Below are positions 44,814 to 53,665 of a stretch of DNA of 64,000 nucleotides, piece after piece (position 1 is the stretch's first letter; each line of letters begins with the position of its first letter). Both the position numbers and the translations under genes were made by a program. The stretch covers positions 3,100,001-3,164,000 of the forward strand of contig JACONQ010000002.1 of NCBI GenBank assembly GCA_014281115.1, read 5' to 3'. A model generated the notes under the pieces. That model saw only the letters and a list, made by a program, of their open reading frames with translations. It was not told the origin of the DNA and ran no database searches. Source of the stretch: Laburnicola sp. R22_1 (lineage: Eukaryota > Ascomycota > Dothideomycetes > Pleosporales > Didymosphaeriaceae).

Positions 44814-45327
44814 TGGGAATTTTTAGGGATGGACGAAGATAGCGAGAAGGAAGGTTAGAACGGGTTCTGTTGTGGCATGGAGAAGTGAAGTTGTCGTCGA
44901 TCAGTTTTGAAGAAGTTGATGGGGTGGCACGACGATCGACGCCGCGCGGATGCAGGAGCTTTCGCTGCAACTGTGCCGTAGCCCAGCTGGGAGAGCTACC
45001 AGCATGCATTATTGTCCCCGTAGACATAAAGAGGGCCTAGGAGAGTATGGTCGCACTTTCCATCCCTAGAGTAGTGGCTGTCTTTTTATTACATGTCGAA
45101 GAAAAGAATGGATGTGAGTGGATTGTTGCCCAAGCGATTGCGGCGTAGCCACCTTGGCATGTCCTTCCAACACAATCCAGTATGGATGCGCTGGCTTTTA
45201 TTCGGGCCATTTTCAATGGCCATGCGGCACGGTCTATAGTATTCCCATTCTTTTTGTTGAGCATTGGTTCGCAGCGGCGTTGCGCGGCTTCTGGAGCGAG
45301 GCAACTTTCATCTTTTGTAATCCCACA
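44814..45327. other. Promoter side of the GliT-like gene
   Basis: No gene recognised. The right edge holds the left target duplication (TGTAATCCCACA, 45316-45327) of the short retroelement copy. Confidence 0.4.
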
Positions 45328-45390
45328 TGCTGTTAAGTCTCATAATCTGTAAAAGGATAAGTCGACTATAAACGGATATGAATGAATGAA
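45328..45390 (+). mobile_element. SINE-like element, strongly 5'-truncated copy (family 1)
   Basis: 63 bp, TGCTGTTAAGTCTCATAATC to TGAATGAATGAA, matching the last part of 35331-35514. It is flanked by the 12-bp TGTAATCCCACA at 45316-45327 and 45391-45402. Only the 3' third of the element was inserted. Confidence 0.85.
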
Positions 45391-45831
45391 TGTAATCCCA
45401 CACGTTCTTTTGGCAATACCTATGGTAGTTACCATTCGCAAAAGGGTCTTGAGCATGGCACAGGACGCACTTGGGTCGAGGACAGACCCTAATGGAATAA
45501 GGCTCACCTTGATCATGACAGGACTGTGCCTGGCAGTACTTCTTACAGGAATGGTGAGTGAGAAGCAAATATCCACTGATCACACTGACTCTCTTGTTCA
45601 GCATCAGACAATTCTGGCAACAGCAGCTCCCACGATCAGTAGCGATTTCCATTCTCTCGACGACATTGCCTGATGGACCAACATCTACTTGCTCATGCTC
45701 CTTTAGTAGTTCAGGTGTATGTGTTGTGGGCTGCCAAGTAGCTCCGATCCGATGGCGGTTAGAGTGATACGTCAACGACGATCGGGGCTTACAAGTTGCC
45801 CAGACTTGAACTTCAATCGAGCGTCATACAT

Positions 45832-45960
45832 ATGATCAAGAAGACTTCGCGCGCTCTTGGTACACGGTATAACGCTGTGAGGGAAAGTAGTGGGTGTGCT
45901 CAAGAACGCAGTGAATTAAGTAAAGCAATGAGACTGGTTTGGCGACTGTTTGGGGACACT
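45832..45960 (-). repeat. Repeat family 2 copy
   Basis: Read on the minus strand it gives CATTGCTTTACTTAATTCAC, then GTTATACCGTGTACC and GCGCGCGAAGTCTTCTTGAT, matching 19755-19853. It is the longest copy of the family. Confidence 0.7.
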
Positions 45961-46016
45961 GTTTGTGAGCATGTGCAAATGCGTCATATATATAACAATA
46001 AGACCCAATAAACCAC

Positions 46017-46062
46017 CATCCATTCATTCATATCCGTTTATAGTCAGACTTAACCTTTTATA
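46017..46062 (-). repeat. SINE-like family 1 fragment
   Basis: CATTCATTCATATCCGTTTA, then TAGTCAGACTTAACCTTTTA is the reverse complement of the last 45 bp of the family. No clear target duplication is visible. It lies 80 bp before the RidA-like ATG. Confidence 0.7.
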
Positions 46063-46143
46063 CCAGTTGCTGCAATATTTGATCCCCAGAAACATACGCA
46101 CGGGCAAAACCCGACCATTTTTTTATACCCAATTGCAACAACC

Positions 46144-46747
46144 ATGAAATTCTCCACCGCCACCACCATCATATGCGCCCTCGTCAGCCTGGCCTTCGGC
46201 CAAGCTACTCCAAACTACACATCCCCACTCGGCATAGAGATATACAATCCATCCCAGCTTTTCAAACCAACTGGCCAATGGAGTCTCATGTCAAAATCTG
46301 GAAACACTCTCTACATCTTCGGTACCTTACAACCCTCCAACTCACCACTCCTCTCGTCAAAAATCAACATTAACAACGCCCCAGGCATGCCCGGCTTCTA
46401 CCCCACCAACTCAACGCTCGCTCCAACTGGTCTCCCGCGCGTCCGACAAGCGTTTTCCAACATGCAGCAACTCGCTGAGCTTGGGGGCTCGAGTCTTGTG
46501 AGTCACTTGGTGTGGGAAGGTTGTTGGTGTGCTGACGCGGATAGACGGATTGCATTCGGTTGACGGTCTTTGTGACGGATATGTATCGCTGGAGGCCGGT
46601 GGTGAATCAGGTTACGCAGGAGCTGTGGATTGGGGGAAGGCGCCGAATTATCCGGCGAGGACGATTGTGGAGGTGCAGAGGTTGAATGATGATGATATTG
46701 TGGAGGTTGAGGGAACGTTTTATCTGGGAGGTTTATTGGGTGGTTGA
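46144..46747 (+). pseudogene. RidA/YjgF-like protein with signal peptide, frameshifted
   Basis: Exon 1 (46144-46497) encodes a signal peptide (MKFSTATTIICALVSLAFGQ) and the N-terminal RidA half (RQAFSNMQQLAELGGSSL). A GTGAGT...GATAG intron leads to exon 2 at 46545, which reads TDCIRLTVFVTDMYRWRPVV, typical of RidA. Within the G run at about 46648-46655 the frame must shift to continue as NYPARTIVEVQRLNDDDIVE, with the conserved Arg in PARTIVEV that contacts the substrate, ending at TGA 46745-46747. RidA enzymes deaminate reactive enamines made by PLP enzymes, normally in the cytosol or mitochondria, so a secreted form is unusual. The single shift lies in a G homopolymer and could be a base-calling error, in which case the gene is intact at about 185 residues. 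Confidence 0.72.
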
Positions 46748-46793
46748 TTGGAGGGTTGATTGATGCGGAGGCTGTCTGAGGTTCGTTTGTGGG

Positions 46794-46893
46794 TTCATTC
46801 ATTCATTCATTCGCTGCTCTACCTTTTTTCAATGCGTTTTCAGCACACCTACAGCTTTCCCTTACAGCGTTGTACCGTATACCAAAAGGTCTG
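46794..46893 (+). repeat. Repeat family 2 copy next to a TTCA microsatellite
   Basis: A (TTCA)n tract at about 46794-46812 is followed by GCTGCTCTACC, AATGCGTTTTCAGCACACCT and CAGCGTTGTACCGTATACC. The TTCA tract suggests that this family also carries a simple-repeat tail. Confidence 0.65.
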
Positions 46894-46908
46894 CGATGTT
46901 TCTCTTCC

Positions 46909-46950
46909 TGATATTCATTCATTCATATCCGTTTATATCAACTTCACCTT
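46909..46950 (-). repeat. SINE-like family 1 fragment
   Basis: TTCATTCATTCATATCCGTTTATA is the reverse complement of the family 3' end; the match fades after about 42 bp. No clear target duplication is visible. Confidence 0.6.
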
Positions 46951-47618
46951 TACCGGTTTGTTTTTGTTGTGACACTCAATTGAATATAGTACAAGGCTAG
47001 GGAAAATGTTTTCAACGAAAAAGACTATTACTACCACCAAGTGAATGATAACGACAAAATCATCACCAACGCCACCCCAAAGAGAAACACAACAACAGTC
47101 AGTCTACAAGGACAAATGCCCACCCCAAAACCCAACAAATCACACAATCGACATCCCATTCACCCCCCCATTATTCTGCAAAAAGCTCCCACTCGTCTGC
47201 GTCCACCCCTTATCCGCAAACCCCACTTACAACGGCGCCATCTCCACCGGCTGCGCCGGCCTCCCCAGCGGCAACAACTGCGCAAACTGCACCATCTGCT
47301 CCGTCGTCATGCCCGACTGCGCAATAAGCGGCGTATACGTCAACCCGGGCGCCACACCATTAACTCTTATACCCTTGCTCGCAAGCGAAATCCCGAGCGT
47401 CTGGACGAGACTAGCTACCGCGCCTTTGGTAGCAGCGTAGTCGTGCACGCCGTTGCTGGGGGTTGGGAACGACGTCGGAGACGGTCCAGATGATGGAGGA
47501 GCCGGGGGGCATGAGGGGGATGGCGGCACGGGCGAGGAAGAAGCCGGCGTAGACGTTTGTGCGGAAGACGCGGTCGAATTTTTTGGTGGTGTAGGTTGTT
47601 ATGTCGGGGTTTAGGGCG

Positions 47619-47840
47619 CCCGTTGTGCTATATTAAAGATCTTCGTCGTGTGGAGATTCTAATCAAGGTCGAGTCCGCACCATATACAGAGAGGAGTAAA
47701 ATAGGAGGCACTAAAACCTAGTACCTAGCATATAGTAGTAGTAACAAAATATACACAAAATAATAATAATTTTATTGTTAACGTTCTGCACGGCAGCATT
47801 GTTAACAGTAGTTAATGGACAGTCCCCCGTTGTGCTATAT
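47619..47840. mobile_element. 192-bp short element with 15-bp target duplication (family 3)
   Basis: The insert 47634-47825 is flanked by CCCGTTGTGCTATAT at 47619-47633 and 47826-47840, both included here. It is the clean copy of the repeat at 194-2617, with GAGAGGAGTAAAATAGGAGG, CCTAGTACCTAGCATATAGT and an A/T-rich AAATATACACAAAATAATAA tract. It sits in the intron of the SDR gene. No coding potential is visible. Confidence 0.85.
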
Positions 47841-47914
47841 ATGTACACACAGTGGTTAGCTTCGTCGGGAGATATGGTAGCCACTGTTTAGCTTTTTTTT
47901 CACTTACCCTGCGT

Positions 47915-48092
47915 TGTTGACCAAGATGTTCATTCATTCATTCATTCATATCCGTTTATAGTCGACCTAACCTTTTACAGATTATGAGACTTAACAGCAA
48001 GCACAACCAAGGTTCAACAGCCAAAGTACATAAAAAAAGGGCGCGATTGGGATCAGCCAGAGTGGGGAGCCGAAGCATGTTGACCAAGATGT
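47915..48092 (-). mobile_element. SINE-like family 1 copy in an exon of the SDR gene
   Basis: The insert 47930-48077 is flanked by TGTTGACCAAGATGT at 47915-47929 and 48078-48092, both included here. On the minus strand it runs ATGCTTCGGCTCCCCACTCT to the (TGAA)n tail. It matches 35364-35510 and lacks the first 33 bp of the longest copy. The target is the SDR sequence for ILVNN, so the insertion interrupts the coding sequence. The element and its targets are little mutated, so the event is fairly young. Confidence 0.9.
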
Positions 48093-48599
48093 CGAGACCG
48101 CCTAGTGCGTGTTCTGCTCTCATCACTTGGTTGCTGCAGAATTCTTCGTCTGTGAGATCGCCGGGGATACGGGTGATTTTTATGCCCTCTTTGGCGAGGA
48201 GATGCGCGACGTCTGCGGCGTCAGGTTCCTCAGCGGGGAGGTAGTTGATGGCGACTTTGGCGCCTTCACGAGCCATGGCGATGACGATGGCTCTTCCGAT
48301 ACCTGAATCTCCGCTGGTAATCAGTGCGCGACGGCCAGTCAGGCGTCCGCTACCTTTGTAGCTGCGTTCTCCGCAGTCGGGTTTCGTGGTGAAGTCCTGC
48401 TGCAAAAGCACTGGGAATGACGGAGGGGGCAGCTCCAAGTTTAAGTCGCTGAATCGAGTTCTGGGATCGATCAGAAATGGACTTGTCAAGGTTAGTCAAG
48501 TTGTTAAAGTGTGCTTAACAGAGGGAGATACCGTCGTTGGAGGAATCAGCCTGATGGGGAAAGATTGCAGACGACATAGTGGAAAGAGTGGTAGATAGT

Positions 48600-50031
48600 T
48601 TGAGTAAGTAGTCTGTTGGAACGGTCTGTACGATCGAGATGACTGTAACAACTTACCATGCTGTAACATCTTTTATATGCAAAATCCAGAAATGTCTCGG
48701 GTAACGAAGGCATTGGCATTAGTACCAAGTCCACTTCAGGTCATCGCTGCACTGGGTGCCTCAATTGCATACCTCGTGATGGTATACAAAGGAGCCAGTC
48801 ACGAGTCTCGCTCGTACGAGTGTAAGCTTACCTGGGCACCTAGATAGCGCCCCGAGTAAGCATACGCCATGATTAGTGGTCACTACTTCTACTATGAGTG
48901 TCATTCGGTGTAACCCAAGCTCCGTGTAGCCATTCCGTTGAAGTATTCTATAGCTGTCTGCGCTTGTGGAAAGTGAAATTAAAATTGTTGATAGTGCAGT
49001 CCAATAGCAAGCAAATTCCTCAGTCTTCGAAGTGCTCTGCGAAACAGTGTACTCCTTGGAGCTCTACACGTCAGTCAGTCAATAGATACCGTCTCTCGAC
49101 CATTCCAATGGTTACTTCCTACACTTCAAGAAATTCCACATAATAAATCACCTCCCCAAGCCAAGACACAACCCTCCCCCGAACTCCGCTGGGCATAATA
49201 CGACGCACTATCCCTATGTGGCGCAGAGCCTTAACCATGACCATACCCTCAACGCTCCAAGCTTATTGTATAAATATCTTGACAAGTAAGCTTCCGTCCT
49301 GCTCCATGTAAGACTCGACATACCATGTGACGTTGCGAATATGATTGGCTCAGGAGCTGTAGGCGGAAGTAGATGCAGGCGACCAAGGCGGTCTATGAGT
49401 AGTTCCAAGTGAACGGACACAGCCGAACCAAAAGACGGCATATCGAGGTGGTCGAAAACTCAATATAGCGATATCTCCGCTTATAACGCGCACCTCTTTT
49501 TGTTTACCACCTTGAAACGCTTTTCTGTGTCCACAACAGCAGGAGGGATAACTGCTATTATTGTCATCTTTTTATTAGAAACCTCTTAGTCGCAAAAAAA
49601 AAAAAAAAAAAACCATAGCGATATCTCGGCGCTGGGACTGCACGGTTGGTTGTCGTTTGAACGCGCTGATGCGTGATACGGTTGCGCGCGATCATGTGCG
49701 CACCGGGCCGGCTCTTGTAAACATGCACATAGAGCAATGCCCTTAGCATTCCGGAACGCTTTAGAAAAGTCCATATACCCTGTAGTAAATTTTCCTATCC
49801 CTTGTAAAAGAGCTAGGGTTAATGATAGACCAAGGAAGGTAGCGGGGGCGCCTGTGTAACGGATTTGGGCAATATAAGTGTGAGAATGGGGGCAAGGACT
49901 CGACGAGAAAGATCTGTCTTCAGTAATTAAACTAAACGTGCTGAACTACATACCAACCTACGACGAAGGCCAAGCATGCCATTCTGACGTGCGCCGTCCG
50001 TCCGGGTATCCATATACCCATTGTTCAAAAA
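48600..50031. other. Intergenic region, nothing recognised
   Basis: About 1.4 kb with only short frames. A run of 18 A begins near 49593. It contains the 5' side of the SDR pseudogene and the 3' side of the metallo-beta-lactamase-like gene. Confidence 0.45.
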
Positions 50032-51228
50032 TCACTCAAGGATTCTGCTCTCGCCATTCGCCACATCTTCAAAGCGGACATGTGCAAACTCGTCGCCATT
50101 CAAAGACGCATCTTCGCCATGCACCACAGCGCGCGCTTCTTTCAGCGCCTCTTCCAGCGTCCATACCTTGCGGCGCAGAAACCACGCTATTAGGCCGCCG
50201 CCTTTCTTGACTTCGTCGTGGGTTCCGACCCAGTATTTTGCACGCAGCATGCGCTGTGCAAGGACGCCGTTCTTCGCGCCGAGATTCAGCTGTTGCGCAG
50301 CCGATATCGAGACGTCGTGCAGGCCGTGGAGAAAGGCCAGGGTGTATAATGGCGGATCGGCTTGTGCGATCGGGTCTAGCGACTTGTAGGGGATGCCGTG
50401 GGGAGTGTATATGACGCACTCTGCAGCTTCTGAGGATGCGGTCGAGGACGGCTCAGCGTCGCCATATATGGAGAGAGAAGCGCGCTTCTTCGGCGTGGCG
50501 GGGAGGAACGGATGCGAGGCGAAGGTTATGAGGAGAGCGGAGTGGTAGTATAGCGCGTCGTTGGAGGCTGTGAGCCGTGATATGGTGAGCCACGAGGGCA
50601 GGGGTAGCAGCGAGTAGTCGTGCCAGTCGGGGTTCGTGGACGTGAAGGTGGGCGTGGTGACGACGGTGCGGAAGTGGTTGAAGCTCGAGACGAGTTTTGC
50701 AGCTTGCTACAGGTCCTATGTCAACTCTCTCGACGCGGTATGAGGGTAAGGTTGCATGCACACCTCGGTCGCAAAGACGGGCACATCGGGGTGCACCTCC
50801 AGGAGCGTGTCCTTGTGGCAATGGTCTGTAAATTCGTGTGAAATCGCCACCGCATCAATGCACGTCTCCCCATCGGCGTCCAAGCCACCCTTCCCAAACC
50901 TCAACCCTCCTGCCATGATTTCTATCTGCCGCGCCATCTCTTCGACCTCGGCAATGCTCTTCACCGCGCTCTCTGTCGCATGCGACTGCTGCGAGAACCA
51001 CCAGGCGACATCCGACTGCGGCCCCGCAAGCCACGGGTCGATCAGGATGTTGTAGTATATGCGGCTGCCGTGCTTGACCGCCGATGCGGGGCGCGGGATC
51101 TGGAGGAGCCAGGATGTGTCGGCGTTTAGGTGGTGGAGGATGGGGCGGCGCGTTGCGAGCTTGCGGACCATGGCGTCGCGCATCTCGAGATGCAGCTGTG
51201 CCGAGGGCGCATCCATATGCGCGTCCAT
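50032..51228 (-). CDS. Metallo-beta-lactamase-like protein with an altered metal motif
   Basis: Two exons, 51228-50764 and 50706-50032 (donor GTGTGC, acceptor CTGTAG), give 379 residues. The fold signature of the family is present: an N-terminal strand pair with NILIDPWLAGPQSD (about 60), then AVAISHEFTDHCHKDTLLEV at about 127-145, followed by VPVFATE. The canonical HxHxDH metal motif reads H131-E-F133-T-D135-H136, so the second His is Phe. The C-terminal half contains VIYTPHGIP and a Leu-rich part (HGLHDVSISAAQQLNLGAKN, AQRMLRAKYWVGTHDEV), as in fungal beta-lactamase-superfamily proteins of unknown function. With one metal ligand lost, hydrolase activity may be reduced or absent. No signal peptide. 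The start is the first ATG and fits the reading frame. Confidence 0.8.
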
Positions 51229-51529
51229 GATTGCTTATCACGGAGGCATCACGTCGCGAGGGATGGGGCTGGTGTCCTCGACACGTTGGTGAGGTGTGAG
51301 GTATTCGCGCTAGTGGGTGAATTGATGACGCACGGATGTTCATCGCGACCACCACGTATATGTGGGTCATACATGAAGAAAAGAACAAACATGACGATGA
51401 AGATGAACCAATACGAATATGAATGATACAGATCTAACAGCGTTTATATAACTTATCCTAGGCAGCACATGGAACTTTCACCTTGCGCTTTACAAAGTGA
51501 AGCATCAAACAACGGTCAAAATAGTGACC
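51229..51529. other. Upstream region of the metallo-beta-lactamase-like gene
   Basis: No gene recognised. Short frames only. Confidence 0.4.
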
Positions 51530-51853
51530 TCATGAGTTGCGCCGCATGTGGCTGTATTCTCCCATGCCGGAAAGCAGAACACACCTTCGACCTTTTCTCT
51601 CAGGTCGACTTTCCTTCTCGGGTCCGCTTTCCTCGTCATGAGCGGATAGATCACTCGGCAGGGTGATTGCACGATCAAGCGCGTAAGGCAGACCCCTGTG
51701 TCTACCACAAATCATCATGGCGCAGACGACCAGCTTGCTGAAGGTGGTGAAGTGGCCGCACAGCATTATCAGATTGGTGGGGTATCCGAGGGAAAGACCG
51801 GCATTGCCGTATGCGGAGACGACCTCGAAGAAGATGGAGAAAACTTGGAAGGC
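51530..51853 (-). pseudogene. Orphan last exon of a Trk-type potassium transporter
   Basis: The minus strand reads, from a plausible 3' splice site at 51854 (CTAGTCACACAG), AFQVFSIFFEVVSAYGNAGL, SLGYP, FTTFSKLVVCAMMICGRHRG and LPYALDRAITLP, then a charged tail of about 35 residues and TAG. This is the C-terminal segment of fungal Trk1-like K+ transporters (the fourth pore loop region, with SAYGNVGLSLGYP). Trk proteins have about 900 residues. No other part is present on either strand nearby, and the next gene starts at 52295. So this is a relic of a lost or moved gene. The segment itself is well preserved. Confidence 0.72.
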
Positions 51854-52294
51854 CTGTGTGACTAGGTCAGTGGAGGCATCTACAGAAGAGATTTTAACCT
51901 TCACAGCTGGCATTTGTGGTACGGGTTTTGAGCCAAGTCACCAAACGAGTTGATGGAAGAAGGGTGCGGTTTATCCAGTCCCCCACTCCAAGGTTGTGAC
52001 TGCACCCCGCGTGACTTCCAGCCCCACCGACGCTAACCATGGAATGACGCAGCTTAGCTCAACATCTGCACAGCCACAACCCTATCACAACCCCGGTTTG
52101 TTTCATAACCACTTACTTGTCCAGACCGTTCAACCCATCGACTGCCCTGAAAGCACTGAAAAGTCTGTGTCTCAAGCCACAATCAACTACGCCCAAAGCA
52201 AGCCGCTTTGCCTATAGAAAGTAGCTCATCACATTTGCGGTGCTCACTATTGCCTCGGCCTCGTCTGTCAACTCCATCAACTCCGCGAGCCACC
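51854..52294. other. Promoter side of the SPRY gene
   Basis: No gene. CT-rich and CAAT-type stretches precede the ATG at 52295, which sits in the good context GCCACCATG. Confidence 0.45.
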
Positions 52295-53665
52295 ATGTTC
52301 AAGAAATTCAAGGACAAACTCAAGGGCGACGAGCACTCGTCTTCTACGCCGCAGCAAGGCGCCTCAAACCAGCAATCAAATCTCCATCCAAGCAATCCCT
52401 ATTACGCTTCCTCGCAACAGCAACCCCAGCATCACAATGCTCCACCTACAGAGAAGTACCAGCACCACGATGCACCCTCGTCAGAGAAATACCAGGCCCC
52501 TCCAGGACCGCCCCCAGGCCATGCACTTTCAAGCTCCAGCTCCGCATATGCACCCCCACCCCGCCCTCCACCATCACACTCAGCCTCCGCCTACCAACCA
52601 CCACCCGGCCCGCCCCCATCCCACTCAAGCTCTGCCTACCAGCCGCCACCTGGCCCACCACCATCACACTCGACCTCCGCCTACCAACCACCACCCGGCC
52701 CGCCCCCATCACACTCAAGCTCTGCCTACCAACCGCCACCTGGCCCACCACCATCACACTCGAGCTTCCCGCAACAGCCTCCGCCAAGCTGGGACCCGCC
52801 GCCCTACCATGATTGGACCGTGATACCAGATACATCGCAACTGCCACCGCCGCCATCCATCGGCTACGAGAGCTCCCCCACCGCAAATGCGACAATGGAG
52901 GACGGCGACCGCGCAGACCAATGGTGCAAGGCCAACCCCCTCTGGCGGCCCCAGAACCTTACGCCCCCCATGCACGCCGCCATCCAGAACGGCCAGCTCG
53001 CTATCCTCAAGGCGCCGACATATATAGGGGATGTACTTCCGCTAAAACAAGCCGGGCACTGGAAGTGCCGCACCCACGCGTCATGCAAAGACGCAAGTCT
53101 CCTCACCAATCTACCAATGTACTCTGTGATCTGGGACTCGCCGCTTTCCACACACCGCCCGAAGACTATATACTTCGAGCTCAAAGTACTAGGCATCGGA
53201 CGCGGGGGCTTCAGCCTCTCCGAAGCAGACGCCGGCATAGCGATCGGCTTTGTCGCGCCTCCCTATCCTACATTCCGGCTTCCAGGATGGCAGCGCGGCA
53301 GTCTAGGCGTACACGGCGACGACGGGCGCAAGTACGTGAACGACACGTGGGGCGGAGTGGATTTCACGACGGCGTTTCAGGCGGGCGACACGGTGGGGAT
53401 TGGGATGACGTTCTCGGTGCCTAGGAATCCGCCGAGCTACGAGCAGACGCAGATGGGCCAGATGATGGACATCGATGTGTTCTTCACGCGCAATGGGAAG
53501 CGGGAGCGTGGCTGGGATGGCAATGAGGAACTGGATGAGAGGAGTGAGGGCGGCACCGTGGGCATCAGGGGGGATTATGATTTGTTTCCTGCGATTGGGG
53601 TGTTCGGTGGCGTGGATTTTGAGGTGTTGTTTCATCCGTCACAGTGGTTGTATAAGCCTTTCTAA
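52295..53665 (+). CDS. SPRY domain protein with a proline-rich repeat
   Basis: A single exon of 456 residues. Residues 1-90 are polar and Gln-rich. About 90-185 form a low-complexity region built of a 15-residue unit YQPPPGPPPSHSSSA repeated about four times (coded by a 45-bp minisatellite), which probably binds SH3 or WW domains. About 215-455 look like a SPRY/B30.2-type domain: PKTIYFELKVLGIGRGGFSL, DAGIAIGFVAPPYP, PGWQRGSLGVHGDDG, GDTVGIGMTFSVP, DVFFTRNGKR and LFPAIGVFGGVDFEV are characteristic strands. Fungal SPRY proteins with such tails (Ssh4/Ear1-like) act as adaptors for ubiquitin ligases at endosomes, but this one lacks the membrane helix of that group, so function is open. The unit number probably varies between strains. 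Confidence 0.85.
   Translation: MFKKFKDKLKGDEHSSSTPQQGASNQQSNLHPSNPYYASSQQQPQHHNAPPTEKYQHHDAPSSEKYQAPPGPPPGHALSSSSSAYAPPPRPPPSHSASAYQPPPGPPPSHSSSAYQPPPGPPPSHSTSAYQPPPGPPPSHSSSAYQPPPGPPPSHSSFPQQPPPSWDPPPYHDWTVIPDTSQLPPPPSIGYESSPTANATMEDGDRADQWCKANPLWRPQNLTPPMHAAIQNGQLAILKAPTYIGDVLPLKQAGHWKCRTHASCKDASLLTNLPMYSVIWDSPLSTHRPKTIYFELKVLGIGRGGFSLSEADAGIAIGFVAPPYPTFRLPGWQRGSLGVHGDDGRKYVNDTWGGVDFTTAFQAGDTVGIGMTFSVPRNPPSYEQTQMGQMMDIDVFFTRNGKRERGWDGNEELDERSEGGTVGIRGDYDLFPAIGVFGGVDFEVLFHPSQWLYKPF

Larger units (their letters stand above)
47140..48489 (-). pseudogene. Short-chain dehydrogenase/reductase gene, disrupted by two short retroelements
   Basis: The minus strand encodes a classical SDR of the group with a long N-terminal extension. 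Visible are GERSYKGSGRLTGRRALITS, GDSGIGRA (nucleotide-binding Gly motif, with Ser for the first Gly), LVNNAG split by an insertion, and the catalytic YAATK in GVHDYAATKGAVA (about 47447). Breaks: a 148-bp element with a 15-bp duplication inside the exon coding for LVN (47930-48077); a 192-bp element with a 15-bp duplication in the following intron (47634-47825); one extra C in a C run near 47472 that shifts the frame before SNGVHDY; and a TAA where Tyr is expected after MAPL, after which the frame stays readable to a TGA at 47140-47142 (GSFLQNNGGVNGMSIV). Upstream, an ATG-containing short exon near 48575 may exist, but its join to this frame is not clean. The enzyme cannot be made. Confidence 0.83.

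Noticed and set aside
46794..47950. TTCATTCATTCA tracts as a possible CRISPR or satellite array
   Set aside because: They are simple 4-bp repeats at the ends of short retroelement copies, without spacers.
49593..49611. A run of 18 A as a retrotransposon tail
   Set aside because: No element sequence or target duplication next to it.
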